The notes beneath the pieces were generated by a model, which made no database searches, was not told the origin of the DNA, and was given only the letters and a program-made list of their open reading frames with translations. DNA of 64,000 bases from Bacillus sp. FJAT-28004 (GTDB lineage Bacteria > Bacillota > Bacilli > Paenibacillales > Paenibacillaceae), in NCBI RefSeq assembly GCF_001280845.1, contig NZ_LGHP01000001.1:429905-493904 (forward strand). The letters run 5' to 3'. Below, one piece after another: positions 1 to 8,583 of the stretch. The translations under genes and the position numbers were made by a program. Positions within the stretch are counted from its first letter, which is position 1, and every line of letters starts with the position of its first letter.

Positions 1-201
1 GGCTCATGCCTGCTTGAGCAGCGATTAAGCGAGCGCGGGTTATCGAGGACGCAGCTTGCAGACGCATTGTTGGTCAGGCCTGAGAGGATCGGCGATTATA
101 TCGACAACAAACGAATAATGCCGCTTAAGGTAGCGATATCGATAGCTGCTACTATTAAATGTGATGTACCCGACCTCTATGAGTTGCGGACATCCATTTA
201 A
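1..201 (+). CDS. XRE-type HTH protein, 3' end only
   Basis: The reading frame is open from base 1 and ends with TAA at 199-201, giving the last 66 residues of a protein whose start lies outside the window. The visible part reads as a Cro/CI helix-turn-helix: an LSRTQLADAL recognition-type helix pair, then RPERIGDYI and a PLKVAISIAATI helix, ending soon after DLYELR. Short XRE proteins of this form are DNA-binding repressors. The target cannot be inferred. The frame has no start in the window, so the call rests on the motif pattern alone. Confidence 0.7.
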   Translation, partial: GSCLLEQRLSERGLSRTQLADALLVRPERIGDYIDNKRIMPLKVAISIAATIKCDVPDLYELRTSI

Positions 202-236
202 GAAAGTACCCATTAATGTTGGTTGTTCTATAAGAG

Positions 237-278
237 AAATAGCCTCGTAAGTCTACGATGACCTACGGGGCTATTTTC
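237..278. terminator. bidirectional terminator between the HTH gene and DUF1877
   Basis: Stem AAATAGCC-t-CGTA pairs with TACG-g-GGCTATTT around a 14-nt loop. It is followed by TTTTCC on the plus strand and by a pyrimidine-rich tract on the minus strand. It lies between two convergent genes. Confidence 0.7.
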
Positions 279-279
279 C

Positions 280-765
280 TTACATAATATATAAAATCAT
301 GCCATGATCTTTATTAGCCGCATCGATGTAGTAAGCAGCCACCTCTTGGTAGTAACTAAGAACATAATCCTTATCCTCGTCGCCATTCCAATCGGTGCCG
401 GACGGGTAAATATCCTCTTCACTAAGCTCAGCTGGATCAAAACGATTAGCCAATTCGTCTCTGCCTTGCTTGGAGAGCTCTTCTGCCACTGCTTTCACCT
501 GAGCATTCGTCAAATATCTTGCCGGACCGTATCCCTCATCTGCGCCGATTGGCGTTCCTCCGAGAATGGTATGCACAAGCGGTTCATCACCCGCGAACGA
601 GCTTCCATTAAGCATAAAATGAATGGCATGCCAAGCTTTATCAATGTCCAAGGCTTCTGTTTCAAACACCTCGTGAACAATAACGCCGTCCAGCTCTTCA
701 ATACGATGTATGAGTAATTGAAGCTGAGTCATTGGTACTTGCTGCAAATATCCGATCATTCCCAT
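280..765 (-). CDS. DUF1877 (YfbM-like) family protein
   Basis: 161 residues, cytoplasmic, function unknown. The start is placed at the ATG giving MGMIGYLQQV, because E. coli YfbM begins MGMIGYF and because AAGGCGAGGG lies just upstream. An in-frame ATG seven codons earlier is possible but less well placed. The later text also fits the family: LDIDKAWHAIHFML, the conserved glycine-rich stretch around the predicted GGTPIG, and EEDIYPSG near two thirds of the length. No partner gene suggests a role. It is convergent with the HTH gene and divergent from the pterin dehydratase gene. Confidence 0.8.
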   Translation of the reverse strand: MGMIGYLQQVPMTQLQLLIHRIEELDGVIVHEVFETEALDIDKAWHAIHFMLNGSSFAGDEPLVHTILGGTPIGADEGYGPARYLTNAQVKAVAEELSKQGRDELANRFDPAELSEEDIYPSGTDWNGDEDKDYVLSYYQEVAAYYIDAANKDHGMILYIM

Positions 766-884
766 TACTAGAGCCCTCGCCTTCATCCATTTGCTTGTTC
801 AAACCTTTTCCTTATTATAACATTATGAAATAGGATCGGCTCTATATACGAGCGGCGTCATAATGAAGCGAAGGAGTGGTACTT

Positions 885-1172
885 ATGAAGCTAACGGAGT
901 CAGAAATCGAAAAAAGCTTGGCGGCATGTGAGGGTTGGAAGCGGGAGGATGGCAAATGGATGATCAAAAAATATCGATTTCAAACTTTTCTGAGCGCTAT
1001 CGCTTTCGTAAATGAGGTAGCGCAAGCATCTGAGCAGCTTAATCATCATCCATTCATCGCCATCGATTATAAAATGGTAACACTCCGCATGACGACATGG
1101 CATGATGGCGGCCTTACGGAGCTGGATTTTACAGCAGCTGAAGCGTTTGACCGTGCCTATGCCAGCACTTAA
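885..1172 (+). CDS. pterin-4a-carbinolamine dehydratase
   Basis: 95 residues, the normal size for the family. The enzyme dehydrates 4a-hydroxytetrahydrobiopterin so that the pterin cofactor can be recycled after aromatic amino acid hydroxylation. The signature is intact: E50-x-LNHHP (catalytic histidines 54 and 55), a conserved Tyr about ten residues on, then TTWHDGGLTELD. The start is the ATG at 885, eight bases after GGAG; a GTG nine bases upstream overlaps that ribosome site. No hydroxylase gene is adjacent, and many bacilli carry this gene alone. A terminator follows at 1225. Confidence 0.92.
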   Translation: MKLTESEIEKSLAACEGWKREDGKWMIKKYRFQTFLSAIAFVNEVAQASEQLNHHPFIAIDYKMVTLRMTTWHDGGLTELDFTAAEAFDRAYAST

Positions 1173-1224
1173 CTATACCTCGATTAGAGCTGAAATTTCC
1201 AGGTAAATGTATTGAAAAAGCCTA

Positions 1225-1275
1225 GCAGGCCGCCTAAGACGATAAGTCTATAAGGCAGCCTGCATTTGTTTTTTT
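1225..1275 (+). terminator. terminator after the pterin dehydratase gene
   Basis: GCAGGC...GCCTGC outer stem with inner CGCC/GGC and GAC/GTC pairs, then TTTGTTTTTTT. It lies between convergent genes, and the complement may also serve uxuB. Confidence 0.8.
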
Positions 1276-1283
1276 ATAAACAG

Positions 1284-2138
1284 CTAAACGCCTGAATACG
1301 CTAGGAAACCGCCATCAACGGGTATCGTCGTTCCGGTAACAAAGCCGGCTGATGTCTCGTCGGCGAGCCATAATAAAGTGCCTAATAAATCTTCAGGCTT
1401 GCCGAAACGCCGCATGGGAGTATGAGAGATGATTTTGCCAGAACGCTCGGTTAATGTACCATCATCGTTCATTAGAAGCTTTCTGTTCTGCTCAGTCAGG
1501 AAGAACCCGGGAGCGATAGCGTTAACGCGAATGCCCGATTCAGCAAGGTGAACGGCCAGCCACTGGGTGAAGTTGACGATGGCTGCTTTGGCTGCACTAT
1601 AGGCAGGTACCTTCGTCATAGGTGATGGAGCGCTCATGGAGGAAATATTTATGATCGCTGCGCCCTGACGGCCTAGCATTTGCTCTGTAAATATTTGTGT
1701 TGGGATAAGCGTACCGATGAAGTTGAGATCCATAACGCTGCGGAATCCTTCAGTGCTCAAATTAAACAGCGTCGTTATGTTTTCCACGTTTAGATGCTCC
1801 GGCTTAAAGGTTTCGTTTGTGGTATTCGCGCTTGGATGATTGCCGCCCGCACCATTAATTAATATATCGCAAGGACCGAGCTTCTCTAGTACGGCAGCGG
1901 CTGCTGCTTTAGTGCTCTCAGCGCTAGTCACGTCACAAGCAGCAGCCATGGCGATCCCGCCAGCAGCCTTAATTTCCTCAGCTACGGCAGTCCCTTTCTC
2001 AGCCGTGCGATTGAGAATGGCAATTTTGGCTCCTTGCCGTGCAAGCTCAAGCGCCATGACCCGGCATAGCACACCGGCGCCTCCAGTTATGACGACGACC
2101 TTACCTTCAAACGACTCATGCTTAGGCAGCTGTGTCAT
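1284..2138 (-). CDS. uxuB: D-mannonate oxidoreductase, SDR type
   Basis: 284 residues, short-chain dehydrogenase. It is likely to interconvert D-fructuronate and D-mannonate with NAD(P)H, as the SDR-type enzyme (YjmF class) does in bacilli. The cofactor motif [12 protein letters not shown] is near residue 15, NAGG-like INGAGG near 93, the catalytic Ser in NISSM, and YSAAK carries the Tyr/Lys pair. The chosen start follows GGAGGGG by six bases and overlaps the uxuA stop in an ATGA arrangement, so the two genes are translationally coupled. The longer frame reading back into uxuA is spurious. Substrate assignment rests mainly on the uxuA neighbour. Confidence 0.85.
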   Translation of the reverse strand: MTQLPKHESFEGKVVVITGGAGVLCRVMALELARQGAKIAILNRTAEKGTAVAEEIKAAGGIAMAAACDVTSAESTKAAAAAVLEKLGPCDILINGAGGNHPSANTTNETFKPEHLNVENITTLFNLSTEGFRSVMDLNFIGTLIPTQIFTEQMLGRQGAAIINISSMSAPSPMTKVPAYSAAKAAIVNFTQWLAVHLAESGIRVNAIAPGFFLTEQNRKLLMNDDGTLTERSGKIISHTPMRRFGKPEDLLGTLLWLADETSAGFVTGTTIPVDGGFLAYSGV

Positions 2139-3226
2139 GAATTCCCCTCCAAATCTACAGTCGAAGCGGCTGAAAGCTGATAGGCATCCCAAAGTCCCCA
2201 TAAATACATAATGCCTAGAGCGCGATCGTATAGGCCATATCCCGGTCTGCACTGCTCATCAAAAATGTGACGCCCATGATCGGGTCTTGCATAACCTGTG
2301 AAGCCAATCTCGTGATAAGCTTTCACAATTCCAGCGATATCGACTGTTCCATCTTGTGTGCGGTGGGACGTTTCGATAAAGTCGCCATTCTCATACACGC
2401 GAACGTTACGGATATGGGCAAAGGGAATACGATCCGCAAACTCATGAATCATTGAAATGATATCATTACTTGGATTCGCGCCTAGTGAGCCGCTGCACAG
2501 GGTGATACCGTTAAAGGGACTATCATACAGCTTTAGAAAGGTTCTGAAATTTTCCTGACCTGTCATGATACGCGGCAAGCCGAATACAGACCTTGGCGGA
2601 TCATCCGGATGAATAGCCATTCGAATTCCGCTCCGTGCTGCGACAGGAATAATTTCATTTAAGAAGTATCGCAGATTTTCCCATAGATGTTCTTCTGTTA
2701 CGCCTTGATAAGCCTCAAACAGCTTCGTCAAATGCTGCAGCCGCTCAGGTTCCCAGCCGGGCATCGTGAGCGCAGAGTTCGCATTGATCTCTTCAACAAA
2801 CTGGAATGGATCGGCATCAGCAATTCGGCTATTCTCATAAAATAAAGCTGTTGCTCCGTTGCCCATTGGCTTGTGCAAGTCGGTTCGCAGCCAGTCGAAG
2901 ATCGGCATAAAGTTGTAGCAAATGACTTTAACGCCTACGCTTCCTAACTTCTCAATTGTTTTCTTATAATTATCGATGTATAAATCACGAGACGGCAAAC
3001 CAAGCTTAATATCCTCGTGTACGTTAACGCTTTCAACGACATCGATATGCAAACCGGCTTGCTCCGCTTGCTGCTTTACCTCCAAGATACGCTCTAGCGG
3101 CCATTCTTCTCCTGCCGCAATATCATGAAGCGACCAGACGATCCCGTCTGTACCGGGAATTTGCTTGATATAACTAAGGGGAACCGTATCATTGCCCTCG
3201 CCAAACCACCTAAATGTCATTTTCAT
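2135..3226 (-). CDS. uxuA: mannonate dehydratase
   Basis: 363 residues, full length for the family. It dehydrates D-mannonate to 2-keto-3-deoxygluconate in hexuronate breakdown, in the cytoplasm with a divalent metal. The N-terminus [11 protein letters not shown] and the HPDDPP...GLPRI block, ending in a [10 protein letters not shown] segment with metal-binding His/Asp, are typical. GGGAGG lies ten bases before the ATG. It is the middle gene of gntR-uxuA-uxuB, 19 bases after the regulator. The isomerase, kinase and aldolase of the full pathway are not in the window, so they must be encoded elsewhere if the pathway is complete. Confidence 0.93.
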   Translation of the reverse strand: MKMTFRWFGEGNDTVPLSYIKQIPGTDGIVWSLHDIAAGEEWPLERILEVKQQAEQAGLHIDVVESVNVHEDIKLGLPSRDLYIDNYKKTIEKLGSVGVKVICYNFMPIFDWLRTDLHKPMGNGATALFYENSRIADADPFQFVEEINANSALTMPGWEPERLQHLTKLFEAYQGVTEEHLWENLRYFLNEIIPVAARSGIRMAIHPDDPPRSVFGLPRIMTGQENFRTFLKLYDSPFNGITLCSGSLGANPSNDIISMIHEFADRIPFAHIRNVRVYENGDFIETSHRTQDGTVDIAGIVKAYHEIGFTGYARPDHGRHIFDEQCRPGYGLYDRALGIMYLWGLWDAYQLSAASTVDLEGNS

Positions 3227-3245
3227 CCGTCATAAACCTCCCGTT

Positions 3246-3923
3246 TCATTTATAGTAATGGGGATACTTTTCCTTAAGTAGAGCCTGATCGGATATGTTC
3301 TGAGTAAGATGCTCAGTCATGAGCCGATCTGCGGTTTCAGCATCTTGTGTTTCGACAGCTTCAGCCATTAAGCGATGCTGCTCATAAAGATTTTCCCAGT
3401 GGTGGTCATCAACCAGCCGCAGCATACGGCTTCGATTTAGATGCCCATTCATTTGCTGCATATTCGACCAGGTGTTGCTCTTACTGCAGCCAACAAATAG
3501 AATACGATGAAAAGCCTCATCAAGCGCAAACATACTTTGGTTATCTTTGTTGTGAACGCATTCCTGTTGAAGACGCAGGTTATTTTGCAGCTCAAGAAGG
3601 AATGGTTTGGGAAACTGGACACATGCTAACCGAATGACTGCCCTCTCCAGATGCTCCCGCATAAATCTTGCTTCCTCTACGAGTACAGTATCAATTAATG
3701 AAACGAGAGTTCCCCGCTGCGGAAGCACTTGAACAAGGCCCTCTTGTGCGAGTCTGAGGAAGCTTTCCCTCACGGGTGTACGGCTGACCTTGAACAACAG
3801 TGAGGTCTCGTTCTCCGATAGAGCAGTTCCAGGCGGCAGTTCCAGCTTCAAAATCTGCTCTCTTAGCTGCATATAAACAGAGTCCCTTGTGGAAAGGGGC
3901 TGTGGACGTACATGGAAATCCAT
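3246..3923 (-). CDS. GntR/FCD-type regulator of the mannonate operon
   Basis: 225 residues. An N-terminal winged helix (VYMQLREQIL, SENETSLLFKVSRTPVRESFLRLAQEG, VLPQRGTLVS) is followed by an all-helical FCD ligand domain with DEAFHR and a C-terminal EHL. FadR-subfamily proteins of this type (UxuR/ExuR) usually bind a sugar acid and repress the linked catabolic genes. The first gene of the operon, it probably represses itself and uxuAB. AAAGGA lies eight bases before the ATG at 3923; an ATG two codons upstream is too close to it. The effector is inferred from context. Confidence 0.85.
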   Translation of the reverse strand: MDFHVRPQPLSTRDSVYMQLREQILKLELPPGTALSENETSLLFKVSRTPVRESFLRLAQEGLVQVLPQRGTLVSLIDTVLVEEARFMREHLERAVIRLACVQFPKPFLLELQNNLRLQQECVHNKDNQSMFALDEAFHRILFVGCSKSNTWSNMQQMNGHLNRSRMLRLVDDHHWENLYEQHRLMAEAVETQDAETADRLMTEHLTQNISDQALLKEKYPHYYK

Positions 3924-3943
3924 AGGCATATTCCTTTCTCTTT

Positions 3944-3966
3944 CATACTACCATACTACCATACAA
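3944..3966 (-). promoter_or_regulatory. candidate operator upstream of the GntR gene
   Basis: Two perfect CATACTAC units and a third partial CATACA lie in tandem within 45 bases upstream of the gntR start. On the coding strand this reads as repeated GTATGGTA. GntR/FadR operators are short, and a tandem arrangement just upstream of an autoregulated operon is plausible, but no palindrome is evident. Confidence 0.4.
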
Positions 3967-4005
3967 GTAAAAGCATGCGATAGCATGAACTTAATAAAAC
4001 GCCAA

Positions 4006-4056
4006 AAGGGCTGCCCCAAAAGTAGTTAATCTACTTCTGAGACAGCCCTTCTTTTT
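4006..4056. terminator. terminator between the YjzC-like gene and gntR
   Basis: Stem AAGGGCTG...CAGCCCTT with an inner AAGTAG/CTACTT helix around TTAAT. A T-rich run follows on both strands. It ends the small minus-strand gene before gntR begins. Confidence 0.75.
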
Positions 4057-4078
4057 GAATCCAAATGTTTATTTTGCG

Positions 4079-4237
4079 CTAATCGGCATTACTCCAAGTT
4101 GTTTCATTACGGCTAACAGGACAAGCAGGGAATTTTTCTCCCTTTTGGAGCTTATCTTTCTTGCCTGACTCTGAAATGTAGTTCCCATCATGCTTAACAA
4201 TTTCTCCCGTGCGATAAGAAGTATTCGTACTACTCAT
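4079..4237 (-). CDS. small YjzC-like protein, 52 aa
   Basis: A 52-residue frame starts at ATG 4237, ten bases after a clean GGAGGT, and ends at TAG 4079. It reads YRTGE, DGNY, then LQKGEKFPACPV. This Gly/Tyr spacing followed by GEKFP resembles the YjzC family of small Bacillus proteins, of unknown function. One cysteine and no signal peptide or membrane segment are present. It is flanked by a terminator and an unrelated hydrolase gene, so it is probably a monocistron. The good ribosome site and family-like pattern support a real gene. Confidence 0.7.
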   Translation of the reverse strand: MSSTNTSYRTGEIVKHDGNYISESGKKDKLQKGEKFPACPVSRNETTWSNAD

Positions 4238-4348
4238 AGTAACTAGCACCTCCAGTTATTTTATAGCAGATAGATAGGGGGTTACCTGCTTATTCTTATT
4301 TACCCCGTTGAACTAGAAATGAAACAGCTTCCTGTGAAAAAAGATGGT

Positions 4349-5230
4349 TTACTTACCGACTGCTCTTTCCGTTTTCCCTTCAGTTCTCGTTTGCTCACGC
4401 TCTAATAGCGTTTTCAAATACAAAGACATGACCCTCGCAAGCTGATCGGATACCTCCATAAGACTCATATGACCGACATCCTCGAAGGTGGTTTCTAAAA
4501 TATGAGGATATTTGAACGTCGTTTCTGGTTGTTCCAGACTTGTAACCGTAAAGGTCTCATTAGGTTTAATAACGCCGTCTTCTGAGCCTGCTACTAGCAA
4601 AATAGGGTATTTGGCATCAGCCAGCACTTGGCTTCGGTCAGGACGCATCTTCATGCCCTCTAATGTAGCGATTGCTGCGTGAGCCTCCATCTCTTGACCG
4701 ACACCGATAAGTTGATTGACCTCATCCCGCATTTCTCCAACTTTCTCATCGGTAAACAAATTAGGGATGATACTATACAAATATTTTGATATTCCTTTTT
4801 CACGAATCGCTTCAATATCAGCCGTTCTTTTCTCCTTCGTAACCTCTGAGTCGGGAAGCACAGTGGAATGGATAAGTGCAAAACCTGCGAGCTTGTCCGG
4901 GTATTTCTCCGCAAACGCTGCCGTTACGTAGCCGCCCAAGGAATGGCCGAACATGACGACCTTCTCGATATGAAGTGCTTCCAAGAGAGCTGCGATATCC
5001 TCGGCCATACTCTCCATCGAATACGGACCTTCTGGAGCTGATGAACCGCCGTGACCACGGAGATCAGGGATGATGACGCGATATTGATCACCTAGAACCG
5101 GACAGATTTTTTGCCAGTATTGAGATGAGCCGCAAAAGCCGTGGAGCAATACAATGACGCTTCCTTTACTACTACCACATTCTTCATAGACTAAATCGAT
5201 GCCATTAACGTGAATACGCTGCTTTTCCAT
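4349..5230 (-). CDS. alpha/beta-fold hydrolase
   Basis: 293 residues, no signal peptide. The alpha/beta hydrolase landmarks are intact: HGFCGSSQYW oxyanion region near residue 30, DLRGHGGSS, the nucleophile elbow GHSLGG near residue 97, the acidic SEDGVI segment near 220, and the catalytic His in VGHMS near 255. A helical cap of about 80 residues lies between strands 6 and 7. Haloperoxidase-like and lactone or ester hydrolases share this plan; the natural substrate cannot be told. The gene stands alone. Confidence 0.85.
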   Translation of the reverse strand: MEKQRIHVNGIDLVYEECGSSKGSVIVLLHGFCGSSQYWQKICPVLGDQYRVIIPDLRGHGGSSAPEGPYSMESMAEDIAALLEALHIEKVVMFGHSLGGYVTAAFAEKYPDKLAGFALIHSTVLPDSEVTKEKRTADIEAIREKGISKYLYSIIPNLFTDEKVGEMRDEVNQLIGVGQEMEAHAAIATLEGMKMRPDRSQVLADAKYPILLVAGSEDGVIKPNETFTVTSLEQPETTFKYPHILETTFEDVGHMSLMEVSDQLARVMSLYLKTLLEREQTRTEGKTERAVGK

Positions 5231-5373
5231 CGATCATCACCAGCCTTTTCTATTATCGATTTGTTTTGGTGTAGTCTCTTAACCTATTCTAGAGCTTCTG
5301 AAACATCAGAAAACAAGGTTATTTGTTTCTTCATTAATAGCCTTATTTTGATAATAAATTCTGCTAATCGATT

Positions 5374-5400
5374 GTTTCAAAGGGCACGAGGCTGGTTAAT
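5374..5400 (+). promoter_or_regulatory. sigma-B-like promoter before the DUF1328 gene
   Basis: GTTTCA, 14 bases, GGTTAAT. The -35 half fits the sigma-B consensus GTTTAA with one change; the -10 half is weaker against GGGTAT. It is about 60 bases before a stress-type gene pair. Confidence 0.5.
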
Positions 5401-5461
5401 AATATGACAAGTTAACAAATTAACCAAATAACAAAACAGCTTCAAAGGAAGGATGATTCCG

Positions 5462-5626
5462 ATGTTAGGATGGGCATTATTATTTTTCATCTTTGCCATT
5501 GTCGCAGGCATTTTCGGATTTCTAGGGATTGCCTCCGCATTAGCCGGGATAGCAAAAATATTATTCGTCGTATTCGTTGTTCTCTTTATTGTATCTCTCA
5601 TAGTTGGTAGAAGACGAGTCAGTTAA
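5462..5626 (+). CDS. DUF1328 small membrane protein
   Basis: 54 residues, almost entirely two hydrophobic helices with a [17 protein letters not shown] middle and a short basic GRRRVS tail. This matches the DUF1328/YtjA family of small stress-linked inner membrane proteins. The ATG at 5462 is chosen because GGAAGG lies nine bases upstream; an ATG three codons earlier abuts that site. It lies 57 bases before the YflT-type gene and behind a sigma-B-like promoter, so a role in general stress is likely, though the molecular function is unknown. Confidence 0.8.
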   Translation: MLGWALLFFIFAIVAGIFGFLGIASALAGIAKILFVVFVVLFIVSLIVGRRRVS

Positions 5627-5683
5627 CTTCGTTTAGCGAGGTAGAAAAACACTAATCCAATCAAATCAGAGGAGGAATTTATA

Positions 5684-6079
5684 ATGAATCAACTATCCAA
5701 TACGAAGGTACACACGGTTAACAACGCTGTCGAGGTTCAAGAGCAGGTTTATAAATTTCAAACGGATGGTTATGCGAAGGACAAAATTTTCGTACTGACG
5801 CATGATAAGGACCGGACAAACCGTATTGTCGACAATACGGATGCAGAGAAAATCGGTATTGCCGAGGAAGGCCTAGGATCGGCTATCGCTAACATTTTCC
5901 GCTCGAACGGAGATGAGCTGCGGGCTAAGATGAGATCACTTGGTATTTCGGAGCAAGAATCACAGCGTCTTGAGCGCGAGATGGATCAGGATAAAATCTT
6001 GGTCATCGCATGGGGAGGCAAAGAGTATTCGGGTGATGAATTTGATCCTGCCGTATACTACTACCCTCACTATATGTGA
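5684..6079 (+). CDS. YflT-type general stress protein
   Basis: 131 residues, soluble. The N-terminal half (VHTVNNAVEVQEQVYKF, then a KIFVLTHDKDRT strand) is the heat-induced stress protein YflT domain, found once or twice in sigma-B regulon proteins of bacilli. The second half contains the LGISEQESQRLEREMDQDKILVIAWG segment (residues near 86-110), also typical. GAGGAGG is nine bases before the ATG. A terminator follows. Membership of the sigma-B regulon is inferred from family, position and the upstream promoter. Confidence 0.85.
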   Translation: MNQLSNTKVHTVNNAVEVQEQVYKFQTDGYAKDKIFVLTHDKDRTNRIVDNTDAEKIGIAEEGLGSAIANIFRSNGDELRAKMRSLGISEQESQRLEREMDQDKILVIAWGGKEYSGDEFDPAVYYYPHYM

Positions 6080-6113
6080 TAATTTCCGCCTCCACTTCTA
6101 CCAAGAAGCAAGC

Positions 6114-6146
6114 AAAGGCCTATCCGCGAGGGTAGGCCTTTTATTA
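6114..6146 (+). terminator. terminator after the YflT gene
   Basis: AAAGGCCTATCC, a 4-nt loop, then GG-g-TAGGCCTTT, followed by TATTAAAAA. Confidence 0.8.
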
Positions 6147-6284
6147 AAAAGTTAAGTTTCAATTTTATAAGTAAGCTTATAAGGCAGCATAGTGCATAGG
6201 TAATTTTACTTATAAATATTTGACTCTACTACCGCTTACGCTCAGAATATAAGTAGTAGTTATTGGAGCTAAAGGAGCCTGCAT

Positions 6285-7421
6285 ATGAGTATTATAATTG
6301 TGGATGATAATGCTACTAATCAGATTATTATTAAAGCTATTTTAAATAAAGAAGGCTATAGGGATTTGAAAATCGCGTCCTCTGCAATGGAGCTTTACAC
6401 TATGCTGGACATTGATTGTACGTTTTCAACCGAATCAAACGTAGATTTGATTTTGATGGATATGATGATGCCGGAAATTGATGGCTTGGAAGCATGCAAA
6501 CGAATTTTGCAGGTGGAGCGCTACAAGGATGTTCCGATTATATTTGTTACTGCGCTCGGGGATTCTAGCAAAATGGCGGAAGCACTCGATGCCGGTGCCA
6601 GTGATTATGTGATGAAGCCGATCAACAAGATGGAGCTGCTCGCAAGGATTCGCTCAGCTTTAAGGTTGAAGCAAGAAATCGATTGGCATAAAGAAAGAGA
6701 CAGGCAGATCAAAGCAAAGCTGGAGCTTGCCAAGAAGGTACAAAGGAATGTATTAAGCCAGCCTATAAATGATGATCATATAGCGATAAGCGCTGTATAT
6801 CAGCCTTCTTCGGAGCTTGCGGGTGATTTCTACGCTTGGTACCGGATTGACGATCATCGATACGGCGTTATTTTGCTGGATATGATGGGACATGGCATTT
6901 CTTCGTCTCTGGTTTGCATGTACATATCTTCGGTTCTTAAGGATACGATTACACGTATTACCGATCCGAGTCTTGTTATGCGAGAGCTGAATCGGTATAT
7001 GAGCCAGCTGTATAAGAAGGAAGAGCTGCTTAATTATTATTTTACCGCTATTTATTTAGTGCTGGATACGGATAAACGGGTCATTGAATATGTAAATGCC
7101 GGACATCCTCCTGGCAAAGTGCTAATTGGTGACCAATCAACCTTATTGACTGAGGGCTGCTGTGCGATTGGGCTCTTTGAAAATATCGACATCCAAAAGG
7201 GCAGTATTACCTACGATGATCATATGAAGATCGTTCTCTATACGGATGGGTTAAGTGAGTCCATCGGAGATAACGAGGAGACTAAGCTCAATTTGCTTGT
7301 TGAACAGCTAATCAAAAAAGATGCAAGTGAGCATGCGGAAATGGTCAGTGAGTTTATTTCGGAGCATGCCAGTGTCAGCCAGAAGGACGATATTTGCTTA
7401 GTCATGATTGAATCGAAATAA
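6285..7421 (+). CDS. rsbY: response regulator-PP2C phosphatase, RsbY-like
   Basis: 378 residues in two parts. Residues 1-127 are a receiver domain with the acidic pair D7/D8, phospho-acceptor D59 (LILMDMMMPEIDG) and K111. After a coiled linker (DWHKERDRQIKAKLELAKKV), residues 150-378 are a SpoIIE/RsbU-type PP2C phosphatase with metal-binding AGDFYAW, LLDMMGHG, YTDGLSE and the closing KDDICLVMI. In the B. cereus group RsbY of this exact design is activated by the kinase RsbK and dephosphorylates RsbV, freeing sigma-B. All those partners are encoded within 12 kb here. A TTATAAG-TAAG-CTTATAA inverted repeat lies about 110 bases upstream. Confidence 0.88.
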   Translation: MSIIIVDDNATNQIIIKAILNKEGYRDLKIASSAMELYTMLDIDCTFSTESNVDLILMDMMMPEIDGLEACKRILQVERYKDVPIIFVTALGDSSKMAEALDAGASDYVMKPINKMELLARIRSALRLKQEIDWHKERDRQIKAKLELAKKVQRNVLSQPINDDHIAISAVYQPSSELAGDFYAWYRIDDHRYGVILLDMMGHGISSSLVCMYISSVLKDTITRITDPSLVMRELNRYMSQLYKKEELLNYYFTAIYLVLDTDKRVIEYVNAGHPPGKVLIGDQSTLLTEGCCAIGLFENIDIQKGSITYDDHMKIVLYTDGLSESIGDNEETKLNLLVEQLIKKDASEHAEMVSEFISEHASVSQKDDICLVMIESK

Positions 7422-7478
7422 CCTTTCTGAAATATTTTTGCAATTATCATTATTTTATAAAATAAATGATGACGACCT

Positions 7479-7504
7479 GTTTCAAAGAACTGCGAACGGT
7501 TTAT
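7479..7504 (+). promoter_or_regulatory. sigma-B-like promoter before 7559
   Basis: GTTTCA, 13 bases, GGTTTAT, about 55 bases before the ATG. The same -35/-10 pair with the same spacing is found upstream of the YtxH gene. A GGTATA also follows but at 20 bases, too far. Confidence 0.5.
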
Positions 7505-7558
7505 AGGTATATATAAGCAAAAGGAAACCCAACAATCCCGCATAGGAGGGAGATCATA

Positions 7559-8173
7559 ATGAAGACTTTTATTATTATTGGTTGCTTAATCGGAGGCATA
7601 TTCGCCTATACGGGAGAGATTGGACCTGTCACCGCGACGTATTCACCAGTGACTAATTCAAGCTCAGCGAAGGCGGTAGAGGCTAAGGAAGCTACCCATG
7701 ACATTGTAATCGCTTCGGGATCTCCTTCAACTGTAACGGAAGTTACCTATGCAACAGAAGCAGCACAAGTCAAAGAGTCGAAAAAGCCAGGCTTTAAGCT
7801 TCAAACGGTTAACGGTATCTCACTTTATGATGATCCAAGCAGTGTCGTAAAAAAACTGGGCAAGCCAAAAAACATAACGGCAGACCCTGATTTAACTGAA
7901 CTGGTCACTTATGAATACCCGAATATGAATGTCATCTTTAGCGGTGAGTTCATACAATCCGTTGAAATGGCGGAGGACTCCAAAACGCTTCTGATGGATG
8001 GAATTGAAGTTGCAGCCACAGTAGATGCTGTAAAGAATGCGTTAGGAAAACCTGATTATATGACGGAGGACGGTATCGTATTCGAGCGAGATGAAGCCTT
8101 GTTAAAGCTTTTTATTGATGCGGATACTCAGAAGCTAACGTCCATTCATTACTTCCACAGCTTCTCTATGTAA
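7559..8173 (+). CDS. secreted protein with two SmpA/BLIP-like repeats
   Basis: 204 residues. A signal peptide (MKTFIIIGCLIGGIFAYTG) and a Ser/Thr/Ala-rich stretch of about 60 residues precede two repeated units: VNGISLYDD...VVKKLGKPKN and MDGIEVAAT...VKNALGKPDY, each followed by a beta-rich half. The V-x-x-x-LGKP pattern resembles SmpA/OmlA-like folds that occur as pairs in secreted Bacillus proteins. Function unknown. A GGAGGG ribosome site is present. It is 77 bases ahead of rsbV with a CTTGTACAAG palindrome between them and no clear terminator, so read-through into rsbV-rsbW is possible. Confidence 0.7.
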   Translation: MKTFIIIGCLIGGIFAYTGEIGPVTATYSPVTNSSSAKAVEAKEATHDIVIASGSPSTVTEVTYATEAAQVKESKKPGFKLQTVNGISLYDDPSSVVKKLGKPKNITADPDLTELVTYEYPNMNVIFSGEFIQSVEMAEDSKTLLMDGIEVAATVDAVKNALGKPDYMTEDGIVFERDEALLKLFIDADTQKLTSIHYFHSFSM

Positions 8174-8250
8174 CAATTCACTTGTACAGCTTGTACAAGG
8201 AGAAGGATCTTGATACTATTTATTAAACAAAAGTGAGCGGAGTGAATGGT

Positions 8251-8583
8251 ATGAAAGCTGAGCAATTTGAAATCAGGCAAGAAGAGATACAAAACCAAAT
8301 TATTCTTCATGTAAGCGGTGAGCTGGATTTATCTGTAGTGCCGCAGCTGCGCACAGCTTTAGAACCGGTTATGAACCGTGAGGATAAAGCATTGATTCTA
8401 AACCTTAAACATTTAAAATATATCGACAGTACCGGAATCGGCATTATCGTTTCGGTGCTAAAACTTCGTGATGAGTTAAAAGCGCCGTTTTACGTGCGGG
8501 ATATTCCTTCCGCAGTTAAACGCCTGTTCGACATCACAGGGATATCCAGATATTTAATAGAAGGGACAGAGGCCCAAGCATGA
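8251..8583 (+). CDS. rsbV: anti-anti-sigma factor RsbV
   Basis: 110 residues, STAS domain. The phosphorylatable serine is S60 in YIDSTGIG. When unphosphorylated, RsbV binds RsbW and releases sigma-B; RsbW phosphorylates it and the PP2C phosphatase (RsbY) reverses this. The ATG at 8251 is preceded by GCGGAGTG at good distance; the GTG six codons upstream contains that site and is rejected. The gene overlaps the next rsbW-like gene by ATGA, so both are made together. Unlike B. subtilis, this pair is separated from sigB by 8.4 kb. Confidence 0.9.
   Translation: MKAEQFEIRQEEIQNQIILHVSGELDLSVVPQLRTALEPVMNREDKALILNLKHLKYIDSTGIGIIVSVLKLRDELKAPFYVRDIPSAVKRLFDITGISRYLIEGTEAQA

Noticed and set aside
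2139..2252. N-terminal extension of the SDR protein
   Set aside because: The extra 38 residues read out of frame through the uxuA coding end, and a strong ribosome site precedes the internal ATG.
8181..8199. CTTGTACA-GCTTGTACAAG palindrome as a sigma-B or Rsb operator
   Set aside because: No known regulator in this pathway uses such a site and it occurs once; noted only as a possible local structure.
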